Origin: Paracnuella aquatica
GTDB lineage: Bacteria; Bacteroidota; Bacteroidia; Chitinophagales; Chitinophagaceae
Reading direction: 5' to 3'
DNA length: 64,000 nt
Assembly: GCF_003332885.2 (NCBI RefSeq)
Contig: NZ_QOWJ01000006.1
Location: 62,001-126,000, forward strand
A program made the position numbers and the translations under genes. The number at the start of each line of letters is the position of its first letter. Position 1 is the first letter of the stretch. Under the pieces are notes generated by a model, which was given only the letters and a program-made list of their open reading frames with translations, was not told the DNA's origin and made no database searches. Of this stretch, positions 9,584 through 18,542 are shown in pieces.

Positions 9584-9775
9584 TATCGAACAGACGAACA
9601 AGGAACAGATGAATGTCGAAGTAGAATGATGAATGATTAATTATGGATTATTAATTATTGAAGTTGTTCCGGATTCATAGTCCCTAATTCATCATTCGAA
9701 ATTCCTTGATCCTTGCTCGATATTTTATACAAACTTCTTCTGTTCGACATTCCTTGTTCATCTGTTCGACATTCA
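9584..9775. repeat. word-type inverted repeat, family C, copy 1
   Basis: The sequence begins with degenerate words such as TCGAACAGACGAACAAGGAA and ends with their reverse complement (TTCCTTGTTCATCTGTTCGA). A second, inner set of words (GATGAATGATTAATTATGG against TAATTCATCATTCG) gives a nested palindrome. It fills almost the whole gap between the adaptor and pump genes of one operon. A second copy of the outer words lies at 55571-55692. No coding potential is seen. Confidence 0.75.
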
Positions 9776-9802
9776 TAACCGCCTCTTCTCCAAATAAAAA
9801 CC

Positions 9803-12800
9803 ATGAGTGTTTTAGAAAATCCCAACGGACCGTTCAAGCACTTCAGGCCCACCACCTGGAGCATCCTGAACAAAACCACCATCTACCTGCTGATGCTGTT
9901 TGTGAGCCTGGCGGGTGTGTTTCAATTTATAACGCTGCCTAAAGAACAGTTCCCGGACATTGTTATACCTAACATTTACATACAAACGATTTACGCAGGC
10001 AACACGCCCCGCGATATTGAGAACCTGGTAACGCAGCCCATCGAAAAACAGATCAAAAGCATCACCGGTGTTAAGCTCAATAAAGTTACATCCACATCGC
10101 AGCAGGATTTTTCCATCATCATCGTTGAGTTCGACACGGATGTGGATACGGACATTGCGTTGCAAAAAGTAAAAGATGCGGTGGACAAAGCAAAACAGGA
10201 CCTGCCCACCGACCTAACGCAGGAACCCGTGGTGCTGGAAGTAAGCTTATCGGAGCAGCCCATTATGTATGTAAACCTGAGCGGCGATTACGACCCTGCA
10301 CGGCTAAAGCAATACGCCGATGAAATGCAGGACCGGCTGGAAGAACTGCCACAGGTAAACCGCGTGGATCTTGTAGGTGCACCGGAACGGGAGTTCCAGA
10401 TCAACGTAGATAACCTGCGCATGCAAACTGCCGGCATCACCTTCGATGATGTGGCCAATGCCGTGGCGCGGGAAAACTTGGACATATCGGGTGGGCAACT
10501 GGAAGTGGGTAACATGCGGCGCAACCTGCAGTTGAAAGGACAACTGAAAACAGAGCAGGATATTGAAAACATTATTGTACGCAACAACGTTGGCGCACCG
10601 GTTTACCTGCGTGATGTGGCCAATGTGCGGGATACGATTAAAGAGCGGGAAAGCTATGCGCGGCTCAATGGTAAAAACGTAATTACACTCAACGTAGTAA
10701 AGCGCTCCGGCGAAAACCTGATTGAAACGGCCGAAGGCGTGAACAACATAGTAGCCGAATTAAAAAAGTCGGTGTTCCCGCCCAACCTCGATGTAGTGAT
10801 CACCGGCGACCAAAGCATCAATGCCCGCAACTCGTTTAACGAGTTGGTGAACACCATCGTCATTGGCTTTATACTGGTGTTGGTGATCCTGATGTTTTTT
10901 ATGGGTGTGGTCAATGCGTTTTTTGTGGCGCTGAGTGTGCCCCTGAGCATCTTTGTGGCCTTCCTGTTTATACCTGGTGCCGAAGTGATTGCAGGTTCTG
11001 ATGTAACACTCAATTTCATTGTGTTGTTTGCCTTGCTGTTTGGCCTCGGCATCATTGTAGACGATGCCATTGTGGTGATTGAAAACACGCATCGCATTTT
11101 TGTAGAAGGCCGTGGCCGCATCTCTGCCGAAAAAAGCGCTATGATGGCTGCCGGCGAAGTGTTCATACCGGTACTTGCTGGTACGCTTACAACGCTGGCG
11201 CCGTTTTTACCCCTGTTATTCTGGCCGGGCATCATTGGTAAGTTTATGATTTACCTGCCTACGATGCTCATTTTTACCCTCACTGCATCGCTTATCGTTG
11301 CTTTTATCATGAACCCTGTTTTTGCAGTGGATTTCATGAATCATGACGAGGAAGGCGGTGAGCCAAAATCGGCGATCTTTAGAAAGAAAGGCTTTTGGAT
11401 TGGACTGGGGTTGGGCATATTGCTCGACATCATTGGGTTTACATTTTTTGGCAACCTGATTATATTCATTGTACTGCTGGTGGTATTTAACAGGTATGTG
11501 CTCAACGATGTGATCCACAGTTTTCAAAACCGCTTTTTACCTGGCCTCATGCGCCGTTACGAAAAGCTGTTGCGTTGGGCTTTAAAAGGCTGGCGGCCGG
11601 TGTGGCTGCTGCTGGCAACATTCGGGTTGTTTATTTTTAGCCTGATTGTTTTTTTCATTGCTACATATACGCAATGGGTAAAAGTGGTATTCTTTCCCAA
11701 CGCCGATCCCAACTTTATTTACACCTACATCAAACTGCCGGTTGGTACCGATGTGGAATACACCGACTCCATTACCAACCTGTTGGAAAAACGGGTGTAC
11801 AAAGTGTTGGACATGGAAGGCGGCAAGGAAAACCCGTTGGTGGAAAGTGTAATCTCCAACGTTGCGGTAGGCGCTGCCGACCCCATGAGCGGCGACCGCA
11901 GTACCCGCTCCGAGTTGGGCCGCATACAGGTGTCGTTTGTGGAATTTGAAAAACGCCACGGCAAATCAACCGCGCCGTACCTCGATAGCATCCGTGCAGT
12001 AATGAAAGGCATACCCGGTGCGGAAATATCGGTGGCACAGGAAAGCAGCGGCCCGCCCACCGATCCGCCGGTGAATATTGAGGTGGCCAGCGAAGACATT
12101 GACGACCTGATCAAGACCGCGGTAAGTTTGAAAAACTATCTTGATTCGATACAGGTGCCGGGCATAGAGGAATTAAAGATGGATGTGGACCTGAGCAACC
12201 CGGAGATAACGTTGATGGTTGACCGAAACCGGGCACTGGCGGAAGGTGTGAGCAGTGCACAAATTGGTATGCAAATTCGCACTGCATTGTTTGGTCGCGA
12301 GGTATCGAAGATCAAAGACGGTGAAGATGAATACAAGATACAATTGCGCAACCAGGAGCTGCAGCGCAACAATCTTTCCGACCTGCTGAACATGACCATC
12401 ACGTTCAGGGATATGGCCACCGGGCAGGTAAAACGCATCCCGATTTCATCGTTGGTAAAAGTAGATTATACCAGCACGCAGGGCAGTGTAAAACGTAAGA
12501 ACTACAAGCGTTTGATTTCCTTGCGATCGAATGTGTTGGAATCGCAGGGGTATACGGCGCAGGCGGTAAACACCGAACTGCAAGGCCACCTCGACCGCTT
12601 TCAAAATAAGCCCGATAACGTAACCATTGCACAGGCTGGCGAGGCCGCACAGCAAGCCGAAACAGTGGCCTTCTTAGGACAGGCGCTGGTCATTGCATTG
12701 ATGATCATTTTGCTTACACTGGTGCTGCAATTCAACTCTATTTCAAAACCGGTGATCATTTTAACGGAAATACTGTTTTCCATCATTGGTGTGTTGCTTG

Positions 12801-13393
12801 GCTTCAGCATTACAGGCTTCAGTGTATCGGGTGTATTTACAGGCTTGGGCATTGTGGGGCTTGCAGGTATTGTAGTAAAAAATGGCATCCTTGTAATTGA
12901 GTTTGCCGAAGAATTGCGGATGCGTGGCTTGCGTATACGTGAAGCCATTATACAGGCAGGCAAAACAAGGATCATCCCGGTAATGCTTACAGCGCTGGCA
13001 GCCATCTTTGGATTGATTCCATTGGCTATTGGCCTCAACCTCAATTTCGTTACGCTGTTTTCGGAATTGAATCCACACCTGTTCTTTGGTGGCGATAGTG
13101 CACGGTTTTGGGCACCACTTGCATGGACGCTCATCTTTGGGTTGATCTTTGCATTTTTCATGACCTTGTTTATACTGCCCGGTATGTACCTTATTGCCGA
13201 ACGGCTGCGCAGGCCCATGCGCCGGCAGTATGGTGGCAAATGGATTTCGTTCCTGGGTATACCGCCACTTACGCTGTTGTTTATTCCGCTGATGGTAGTA
13301 ACCATGTTGCTGCACCAAAGAGCAGTGCGCCGCCGCCGGCGCAGGCTTAAAGGCAAGGATGTAAATGAAGCATTTATCGGTAGTTGGTTTTAG
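9803..13393 (+). CDS. RND-family efflux pump, inner-membrane transporter (AcrB-like)
   Basis: 1196 residues, longer than the usual 1030-1060. It starts with WSILNKTTIYLLMLFVSLAG (first membrane helix) followed by PKEQFPDIVIPNIYI, the family signature of the first porter domain. Helix 4 carries LLFGLGIIVDDAIVVIENTH with the proton-relay aspartates; the second half carries IVGLAGIVVKNGILVIEF with the relay lysine. The extra length comes from a cytoplasmic/membrane insert in the middle (around residues 510-590) and a basic C-terminal tail (AVRRRRRRLKGKD). Driven by protons, it exports hydrophobic compounds through the adaptor and TolC encoded upstream. Substrate cannot be told from sequence. Confidence 0.95.
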   Translation: MSVLENPNGPFKHFRPTTWSILNKTTIYLLMLFVSLAGVFQFITLPKEQFPDIVIPNIYIQTIYAGNTPRDIENLVTQPIEKQIKSITGVKLNKVTSTSQQDFSIIIVEFDTDVDTDIALQKVKDAVDKAKQDLPTDLTQEPVVLEVSLSEQPIMYVNLSGDYDPARLKQYADEMQDRLEELPQVNRVDLVGAPEREFQINVDNLRMQTAGITFDDVANAVARENLDISGGQLEVGNMRRNLQLKGQLKTEQDIENIIVRNNVGAPVYLRDVANVRDTIKERESYARLNGKNVITLNVVKRSGENLIETAEGVNNIVAELKKSVFPPNLDVVITGDQSINARNSFNELVNTIVIGFILVLVILMFFMGVVNAFFVALSVPLSIFVAFLFIPGAEVIAGSDVTLNFIVLFALLFGLGIIVDDAIVVIENTHRIFVEGRGRISAEKSAMMAAGEVFIPVLAGTLTTLAPFLPLLFWPGIIGKFMIYLPTMLIFTLTASLIVAFIMNPVFAVDFMNHDEEGGEPKSAIFRKKGFWIGLGLGILLDIIGFTFFGNLIIFIVLLVVFNRYVLNDVIHSFQNRFLPGLMRRYEKLLRWALKGWRPVWLLLATFGLFIFSLIVFFIATYTQWVKVVFFPNADPNFIYTYIKLPVGTDVEYTDSITNLLEKRVYKVLDMEGGKENPLVESVISNVAVGAADPMSGDRSTRSELGRIQVSFVEFEKRHGKSTAPYLDSIRAVMKGIPGAEISVAQESSGPPTDPPVNIEVASEDIDDLIKTAVSLKNYLDSIQVPGIEELKMDVDLSNPEITLMVDRNRALAEGVSSAQIGMQIRTALFGREVSKIKDGEDEYKIQLRNQELQRNNLSDLLNMTITFRDMATGQVKRIPISSLVKVDYTSTQGSVKRKNYKRLISLRSNVLESQGYTAQAVNTELQGHLDRFQNKPDNVTIAQAGEAAQQAETVAFLGQALVIALMIILLTLVLQFNSISKPVIILTEILFSIIGVLLGFSITGFSVSGVFTGLGIVGLAGIVVKNGILVIEFAEELRMRGLRIREAIIQAGKTRIIPVMLTALAAIFGLIPLAIGLNLNFVTLFSELNPHLFFGGDSARFWAPLAWTLIFGLIFAFFMTLFILPGMYLIAERLRRPMRRQYGGKWISFLGIPPLTLLFIPLMVVTMLLHQRAVRRRRRRLKGKDVNEAFIGSWF

Positions 13394-13396
13394 TAA

Positions 13397-13495
13397 AATG
13401 CAGGATGGGTGAACGTGCAAACTAACGTTTGTGGTTAAACGAAAATGGAATGATCGTGTTTACTTAAATGTTGTAACGTCGTCCTATCCTGCATT
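13397..13495. repeat. inverted repeat downstream of the RND pump gene
   Basis: AATGCAGGAT (13397-13406) and its exact reverse complement ATCCTGCATT (13486-13495) enclose 79 bases. It begins 4 bases after the pump stop codon and lies just before a classical terminator. It could be part of the 3' end structure of the efflux transcript. Confidence 0.45.
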
Positions 13496-13512
13496 AGGAA
13501 TAGGTTAAAAAA

Positions 13513-13543
13513 GCGCCCCGGTTCTGACTCGGGGCGCTTTTTT
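13513..13543 (+). terminator. terminator of the efflux operon
   Basis: Perfect 8-bp stem GCGCCCCG / CGGGGCGC, 9-base loop, preceded by A6 and followed by T6. It lies 120 bases after the RND pump gene. The remaining bases up to 13746 hold no gene; they contain one TACATTTG box (13546-13553) without a matching -33 element. Confidence 0.88.
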
Positions 13544-13746
13544 GTTACATTTGTAAGTATACAGATATAGAATTTTTACGCAGTATGCCGCTGCTTTTGC
13601 GCAGGCATGTTGATATATAGCAAGGTTACAGATGTCGTTTTTATAGCATGTTTTAGTGCTCACTGATCCGTATCGCCAGAACTATCGCTCCAGAGGACAA
13701 GTATGCACCGGCACGGTTGCATTTTTACTTAGATAATATTTTTATT

Positions 13747-14676
13747 ATGACCAATGGATTTGAGAACCTGATCCGCATCGGGGTTTTTTACGATGGAAAC
13801 TATTTTTCCGGCGTTTCTAATTTTTACAATTACCAGCATTCATTGCGCCGCCGCATTTCTATTCGCGGCTTGCACAGTTTTATAAAAGAGCAGGTGGCTA
13901 CTGCATTGGGCACGCCTGCTTCGCTATCGCATATTGTAGATGCCCATTATTTCCGTGGCCGCCTCTCGGCGCAGGAAGCAGCGCAAAAAGGAAAGCTTTT
14001 GTACTACGAGCGGCTGTTTGATGATATCCTGATGAGTGAAGGCGTAACCACGCATTACCTGCCGGTAAAAGAACAATTTTCAAAGCGCTTGGAGAAAGGC
14101 ATTGATGTATGGCTTTCGCTGGAAGCGTTTGAAATGGCGGTGTATAAAAAGTTTACGATGGTGGTGCTCCTGTCGGGCGACAGTGATTATGTGCCGCTGG
14201 TGCGCAAACTCAATACATTGGGCGTGCGGGTGATGGTGCTGGGTTGGGATTATGAATACACGGATGAAGAAGGCGCAAGGTACCAGCACCGCGTTAGCCG
14301 CGAACTGTTGAACGAAGCTACTTACCCGGTGCGCATGCACGAATTAATTAATGATCGGCGCTCCGAAGAAGATTTTATCAACCAGTTGTTTTTGCAAAAA
14401 TCAAGAGCCGAAAATACCGACCGCAGTTTTGAAGCCGATGAAACCGAAGAGGAGGAAGAAGTGGTGTATGAAGATGCCGAGTTGCACAGCAGCTATGTGT
14501 TTTCGCTGAAGGATGGTTTTGGTTTTATCAAACATCCACCCAACAATTTGTTCTTTCATTACACCAATCTGCAGGATTGCAATTTTGAAGAATTACGTCC
14601 CGGCGACCCGGTGCGTTTTGTGATTGGTGAAAAAGAAGACGGGCAGGAATTTGCGTGCCGGGTGTATCGCAATTAA
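13747..14676 (+). CDS. NYN (LabA/DUF88-type) putative RNase domain fused to a cold-shock-like domain
   Basis: 309 residues from ATG 13747; an in-frame ATG 30 bases upstream is possible. The N-terminal two thirds is a NYN domain: IGVFYDGNYF with the first acidic residue, KGIDVWLSLEAFEMAVYKKF, and VVLLSGDSDYVPLVRKLNTLG, which holds the acidic pair typical of this PIN-like nuclease fold. After an acidic linker (DETEEEEEVVYEDAE) the last 60 residues, YVFSLKDGFGFIKHPPNNLF then FHYTNLQDCNFEELRPGDPV, form a cold-shock-type OB fold with the RNA-binding aromatic patch. A single-gene unit with a hairpin downstream. The likely role is RNA cleavage or processing with its own RNA-binding module; this is inference from domains. 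Confidence 0.85.
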   Translation: MTNGFENLIRIGVFYDGNYFSGVSNFYNYQHSLRRRISIRGLHSFIKEQVATALGTPASLSHIVDAHYFRGRLSAQEAAQKGKLLYYERLFDDILMSEGVTTHYLPVKEQFSKRLEKGIDVWLSLEAFEMAVYKKFTMVVLLSGDSDYVPLVRKLNTLGVRVMVLGWDYEYTDEEGARYQHRVSRELLNEATYPVRMHELINDRRSEEDFINQLFLQKSRAENTDRSFEADETEEEEEVVYEDAELHSSYVFSLKDGFGFIKHPPNNLFFHYTNLQDCNFEELRPGDPVRFVIGEKEDGQEFACRVYRN

Positions 14677-14683
14677 AACATCA

Positions 14684-14731
14684 AACGGCGGGCTGCAGCA
14701 AACAAATTTGTGTGTTCTGCAGCCCGCCGTT
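14684..14731. terminator. hairpin between two convergent genes
   Basis: 15-bp perfect stem (arms 14684-14698 and 14717-14731, core GGCGGGCTGCAG / CTGCAGCCCGCC) with an 18-base loop. It lies between the NYN gene (plus) and the 44-residue membrane gene (minus). The T-rich flank is on the minus strand, so it may stop both transcripts. Confidence 0.65.
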
Positions 14732-14737
14732 CCATCA

Positions 14738-14872
14738 CTACTGTGGACCGCGTTGGGTACCGGCGTTTGGATCGCCAAGACTGCCATGTCCTTTCTCTTT
14801 TTTAGCTGCAAATACCATAAACGTACCCAGGCCCACCAGAAACAAATTCAGCACAATGATAAACAGCATCAT
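14738..14872 (-). CDS. 44-residue single-pass membrane microprotein
   Basis: A short open frame on the minus strand beginning with two ATG codons (14872 and 14869). It encodes MMLFIIVLNLFLVGLGTFMV followed by FAAKKEKGHG and a Pro/Gly-rich end, SLGDPNAGTQRGPQ. That is a membrane helix of about 20 residues, then a positively charged, flexible tail, so the N-terminus is probably outside and the tail cytoplasmic. It stops 7 bases before a strong hairpin, and no other frame explains the stretch. I do not recognise a family. The translation looks natural (Leu/Ile/Val/Phe run, then KKEK), but expression is not shown. Confidence 0.6.
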   Translation of the reverse strand: MMLFIIVLNLFLVGLGTFMVFAAKKEKGHGSLGDPNAGTQRGPQ

Positions 14873-14987
14873 AACCTAAGATTTAGGCAATTATGGCTTG
14901 CAATATCATGCCAAAAGGTGGCGGTTTTTGCTGCGTTTTGGAACTGCATTAGTCATTGAACAGGATTCAAATTGATCGACGGTTGAC

Positions 14988-15236
14988 CTATATTTTGCCC
15001 TTGTAATCCCAATGGTCCTTCACTACTTTTCCTTCAGCATCTTTCAACAGCCTGCGGGCATATCGGTCGCCTTTGATGATGCCTTCCTCATTGGCCGTGC
15101 CGATAAATAATAAAACGGGATTGCCTTCTTCATCGGTCTTCATAGCCAGGTCGTAATCGCGAAAGTGGGTGTGCACCATGCTCGAAGGCTCGTATTTTTT
15201 GGCCAGTTTCTTCAGTAGTTGACCGCCTATTTTCAT
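14988..15236 (-). CDS. conserved-looking 82-residue protein of unknown function
   Basis: 82 residues, soluble, no signal peptide or membrane segment. It begins MKIGGQLLKKLAKKYEPSSM and has a core with a likely beta hairpin (EEGNPVLLFIGTANEEGIIK) followed by a basic segment, RYARRLLKDAEGKVVKDHWD. Codon use matches the neighbours, which supports a real gene. The upstream gap to cdsA is filled by a family G inverted repeat. I do not recognise the family and assign no function. Confidence 0.7.
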   Translation of the reverse strand: MKIGGQLLKKLAKKYEPSSMVHTHFRDYDLAMKTDEEGNPVLLFIGTANEEGIIKGDRYARRLLKDAEGKVVKDHWDYKGKI

Positions 15237-15269
15237 AGGGATAGGTGCCGCTAATAGAGTGCCAGAAGA

Positions 15270-15413
15270 GTTGGAAGACGGAAGTCGGCCGTCCGAAGAC
15301 GAGCCGGCTGTTTACTAGGTTTTTTCACCTTGCCAAAAAAAATTTGCGTATTAATACAGTCCCATTTGAATAAGTGCAAAGTTCTTCGGACCTCTGACTT
15401 CCGTCTTCCGACT
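15270..15413. repeat. word-type inverted repeat, family G, copy 1
   Basis: Left arm 15270-15299 contains TTGGAAGACGGAAGTC and GTCCGAAGA; right arm 15384-15413 is the matching reverse complement (CTTCGGACC ... GACTTCCGTCTTCCGA). The arms pair over about 30 bases with a few mismatches around an 84-base loop. The right arm touches the cdsA stop codon at 15418. A half copy with the same words lies at 36248-36290. Confidence 0.75.
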
Positions 15414-15417
15414 TTCC

Positions 15418-16275
15418 CTACATCACCACCCCCACATACACTGCGCAAACGGTGGCGGAAAGGAGCAGCGAATCGAAACGGTCGAGGAAGCCGCCGTGGC
15501 CGGGCATCATGGTGCCGCTGTCTTTTACACCAGCCATGCGTTTCAGCTTGCTTTCAAAAAGATCGCCGTAGGTACCGCTGATGGCGCCCAACGCAGCCAG
15601 TGCAGCAGCATGGCCTACGGGCAGCAGTCCGCTGAAATAAGCAACCAGGCTAATGGTAAGCACGGCCAGCACGGCGCCACCAATGGTGCCTTCCCATGTT
15701 TTTTTAGGCGAAATAGGTGAGAACGGCGTTTTACCAATCAATGACCCGACGATGTACGCCATGGTATCGTTGATCCAGTTGGTAACAATCACCAGCAGCG
15801 GAATGATGAGTGCATAAGCTGCCTGCGGATAATCCTGCCTGGTGCGCAGCCCCATCAACAGGGCGAGGCTGAGGGAAATATAAAGCAGGCCCGCAAAAAA
15901 TGCCGGTACCATTTTCCCGTATTTATTCTTACGCGACACCAGCATGGCCAGCGCTGCCGCCAGTGCAGCCATCACCATACCAAGCCCTATTTCGGGCAGG
16001 GGGTATAGCAGCGCCGGCAATTGCATTTGGGTAAAAATGAGCATCAGGCCCCAGCCCAGTAGCGCAAAGCAAAACATGAGGGATTTAGCGCCGTCGTCTT
16101 CCCTTTGATGCATGTGTTTCACCAAGCGGTAATACTCCCACCAGCAGCCAAAATGCACTGCTGAAAAAAGCAGCAGAAACGACCATTCGTTCCACAGTAA
16201 CCCGGCGGCCATCACCGCTACAAACACTACCGATGAAAGGGCACGGGTACGAAAGGTTTGCCAATTAAAAGCCAT
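15418..16275 (-). CDS. cdsA: phosphatidate cytidylyltransferase
   Basis: 285 residues. Converts phosphatidic acid and CTP to CDP-diacylglycerol, the branch point of membrane phospholipid synthesis, in the inner membrane. About eight membrane helices are visible. The CDS family signature is present at the C-terminus: SKLKRMAGVKDSGTMMPGHG followed by GFLDRFDSLL, with the metal- and substrate-binding Asp residues. The GTYGDLFES motif sits just before it. It lies 2 bases after the CPBP protease gene, so the two form an operon. In many Bacteroidota, as I recall, cdsA follows the ftsH / LUD-domain genes; here those are at 41-44 kb and cdsA is elsewhere. Confidence 0.95.
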   Translation of the reverse strand: MAFNWQTFRTRALSSVVFVAVMAAGLLWNEWSFLLLFSAVHFGCWWEYYRLVKHMHQREDDGAKSLMFCFALLGWGLMLIFTQMQLPALLYPLPEIGLGMVMAALAAALAMLVSRKNKYGKMVPAFFAGLLYISLSLALLMGLRTRQDYPQAAYALIIPLLVIVTNWINDTMAYIVGSLIGKTPFSPISPKKTWEGTIGGAVLAVLTISLVAYFSGLLPVGHAAALAALGAISGTYGDLFESKLKRMAGVKDSGTMMPGHGGFLDRFDSLLLSATVCAVYVGVVM

Positions 16276-16277
16276 GC

Positions 16278-17243
16278 TTAAGCAATAAAGTCGTTGGTTG
16301 AATTAGGTGGCGGCGCAACGGTTACCGGCTCGTCGGGGGTGTAGGTGGCGCTGTTGCGTTTCATCCACCACACAATGGCTGCCAGCAGGGCCACACTGCC
16401 CAGGGCCAGCCAGGGTAAAGTGGCCTGTGGCAAAAAGCCGCTGGTTTGGTTCAGCAGGTGCGGGTTATAATGCAGGATCGTTACCAGCGTAGCATCGTAT
16501 AAAAAGTGGGCAAGAATAGCCACCCAAATCGACCCACTGTACCAGTAAAGAAGCCCCAGCAAAACGCCAAGGATCAGCCGCGGCGCAAAACCCAAAAACT
16601 GGAAATGAAAAAAGGAAAAAAGAAACGCTGTAATGATGATGCCTGCCCAGGGGCTGCGGGTGCCGCGAATCATCATGCGCTGGATGATGCCACGGAAAAA
16701 TAGCTCCTCGCCAATACCGGCAAACAGCGCAATAAACACAAGGTTAGCAATCAGGTTGGTGGTGGTTTTTTCCACAAACGCCAGCTTCAGCACATTGCTC
16801 ACCTCCGCTTCCCGTTGGTGCATCCATTCGTTCAGGGCGGGGCCCAGGTCCAGTTGCTGGTTCAGCATGCCGGTGTATTCCACCAGCGGCAGCGCCACCA
16901 GCAACAGCAGCGATCCAACCAGCCAGTATGCGCCGTGTGCCGGCTGCCGCAAACCAAGGTACTGTCGTGGCTGCGGGTCGGAAAAGTAGGCAAACAGGAG
17001 CGAGGGCAGCACAAACATGCCCAGGAACTGTGCAACGAGCCCGCTGCGGATGATGAGCAGTTTGTTGGCCAGGTTCGAGCTGTCCCATTTGTTCATGTTC
17101 GACAATTCGGCCAGGTTGATACCTGCCGCCTGTGCGCCAAAACTCATGGCCATCAAGGAAATAATGACCCAAAGGCCTATAGCCAGGCCCACAAAAAGCA
17201 GCAGTTGCACCCCTATGGGCTTTGTTTTAAGATACGTTTGCAT
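16278..17243 (-). CDS. CPBP family intramembrane metalloprotease
   Basis: 321 residues. Start chosen at ATG 17243, preceded by GGAGG at a good distance, one of the few Shine-Dalgarno-like sites here; the frame stays open to 17342 without support. About eight membrane helices. The three CPBP (Abi) motifs are visible: EELFFRGIIQR (the EExxxR motif), FSFFHFQFLG with the second-motif histidine, and HFLYDATLV with the third. These residues bind the metal of type II CAAX-processing-like proteases in the inner membrane. The physiological substrate is unknown. Operon with cdsA. Confidence 0.9.
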   Translation of the reverse strand: MQTYLKTKPIGVQLLLFVGLAIGLWVIISLMAMSFGAQAAGINLAELSNMNKWDSSNLANKLLIIRSGLVAQFLGMFVLPSLLFAYFSDPQPRQYLGLRQPAHGAYWLVGSLLLLVALPLVEYTGMLNQQLDLGPALNEWMHQREAEVSNVLKLAFVEKTTTNLIANLVFIALFAGIGEELFFRGIIQRMMIRGTRSPWAGIIITAFLFSFFHFQFLGFAPRLILGVLLGLLYWYSGSIWVAILAHFLYDATLVTILHYNPHLLNQTSGFLPQATLPWLALGSVALLAAIVWWMKRNSATYTPDEPVTVAPPPNSTNDFIA

Positions 17244-17480
17244 AGCGCCTCCAATTAGGTACCGTATTTTTGCGTGCCCGTGAATTTGCCTGCCCAGCTT
17301 TTTTTGCAGAACAAAAACAGGTGTGTAAACGGGCTGCAGCACCCTGATGGAACCGCCGTTGCGACGCTCCGTTCAGGGTTCCGATCCCTTGTTCAACACC
17401 TGCGTTTACTGCGTTTGCCCACAAGGGCAATTAAAGCGAACGAGCGGGGCTAAAACACCGGGTAAAAGGCTGCAAGTTAA

Positions 17481-18542
17481 GTGCTCATTTATAAACCCAA
17501 CCTTTTGGTACAGATAGCCAATATACAACTCCCCGATTTCCCGCTGCTGCTGGCGCCTATGGAAGACGTCAGCGATCCGCCCTTTCGTGCCGTGTGCAAG
17601 GTCAATGGCGCCGACCTGATGTACACCGAGTTCATCTCCTCGGAAGGCCTCATCCGCGACGCCATCAAAAGCCGCCAAAAGCTCGACATCTTTGAAGCCG
17701 AGCGGCCCGTGGGCATCCAGATTTTTGGCGGTGACGAAGAAGCCATGGCGCTCAGCGCCAAAATTGTGGACACCGTAAACCCCGACCTGCTCGATATTAA
17801 TTTTGGCTGCCCCGTAAAAAAAGTAGTGAGCAAAGGCGCCGGTGCCGGCGTGCTCCGCGATGTGGACCTGATGGTGCGCCTGACCAAAGCTGTGGTGAAT
17901 TCCACCTCGCTGCCCGTAACGGTAAAAACCCGCCTCGGCTGGGATGGCGACAGCATCAACATTGAAGAAGTGGCCGAACGCCTGCAGGATGTGGGCATCA
18001 AGGCGCTGGCCATACATGGCCGTACCCGTGCCCAGTTGTACAAAGGCGAGGCCGACTGGACCCATATTGCCAAGGTTAAAAATAATCCCCGCATCCAGAT
18101 TCCCATTTTCGGCAACGGAGATATTGATTCGCCGGAAAAGGCGTTGGAATACAAAAACAGGTACGGCGTGGACGGCATTATGATTGGCCGGGCCGCCATT
18201 GGCTACCCGTGGATCTTTAACGAGATCAAGCATTTTGTGCAAACCGGCCAGCACCTGCCGCCGCCATCCATTCAGCAGCGTGTGGAAGTGATCCGGCAGC
18301 ACCTGCACCAATCGGTGGCGTGGAAGGGGCTAAAGCCGGGGATTAATGAAATGCGCCGGCATTACACCAATTACCTGCGTGGCCTGCCTAATATCCGCGA
18401 CTTCCGCACCAGGCTGGTAACACTGCCTTCGGTGGAAGAAATCGATGCGGTGCTGGATGAAGTGGTGCGGCAGTATAATGGCTACGAGTTTACGCCGCGG
18501 CAATTAAATATGGATGCGATGGCTTATAGCTGCGATAGTTGA
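17481..18542 (+). CDS. tRNA-dihydrouridine synthase (DusB-like)
   Basis: 353 residues from GTG 17481; TTG 17505 is an alternative. A FMN-binding TIM barrel that reduces specific uridines in the tRNA D loop using NADPH. Seen: PLLLAPMEDVSDPPFRAVCK (flavin-binding first strand), the active-site cysteine in INFGCPVKKV, the AIHGRTRAQLYKGEADW block and MIGRAAIGYPWIF near the phosphate-binding end. These match the DusB type more than DusA or DusC. The last 19 bases overlap the 3' end of the transposase gene on the other strand. Confidence 0.93.
   Translation: MLIYKPNLLVQIANIQLPDFPLLLAPMEDVSDPPFRAVCKVNGADLMYTEFISSEGLIRDAIKSRQKLDIFEAERPVGIQIFGGDEEAMALSAKIVDTVNPDLLDINFGCPVKKVVSKGAGAGVLRDVDLMVRLTKAVVNSTSLPVTVKTRLGWDGDSINIEEVAERLQDVGIKALAIHGRTRAQLYKGEADWTHIAKVKNNPRIQIPIFGNGDIDSPEKALEYKNRYGVDGIMIGRAAIGYPWIFNEIKHFVQTGQHLPPPSIQQRVEVIRQHLHQSVAWKGLKPGINEMRRHYTNYLRGLPNIRDFRTRLVTLPSVEEIDAVLDEVVRQYNGYEFTPRQLNMDAMAYSCDS

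Noticed and set aside
17244-17342. Longer N-terminus for the CPBP protease
   Set aside because: The 33 extra residues match no family feature, and a GGAGG site sits right before ATG 17243.
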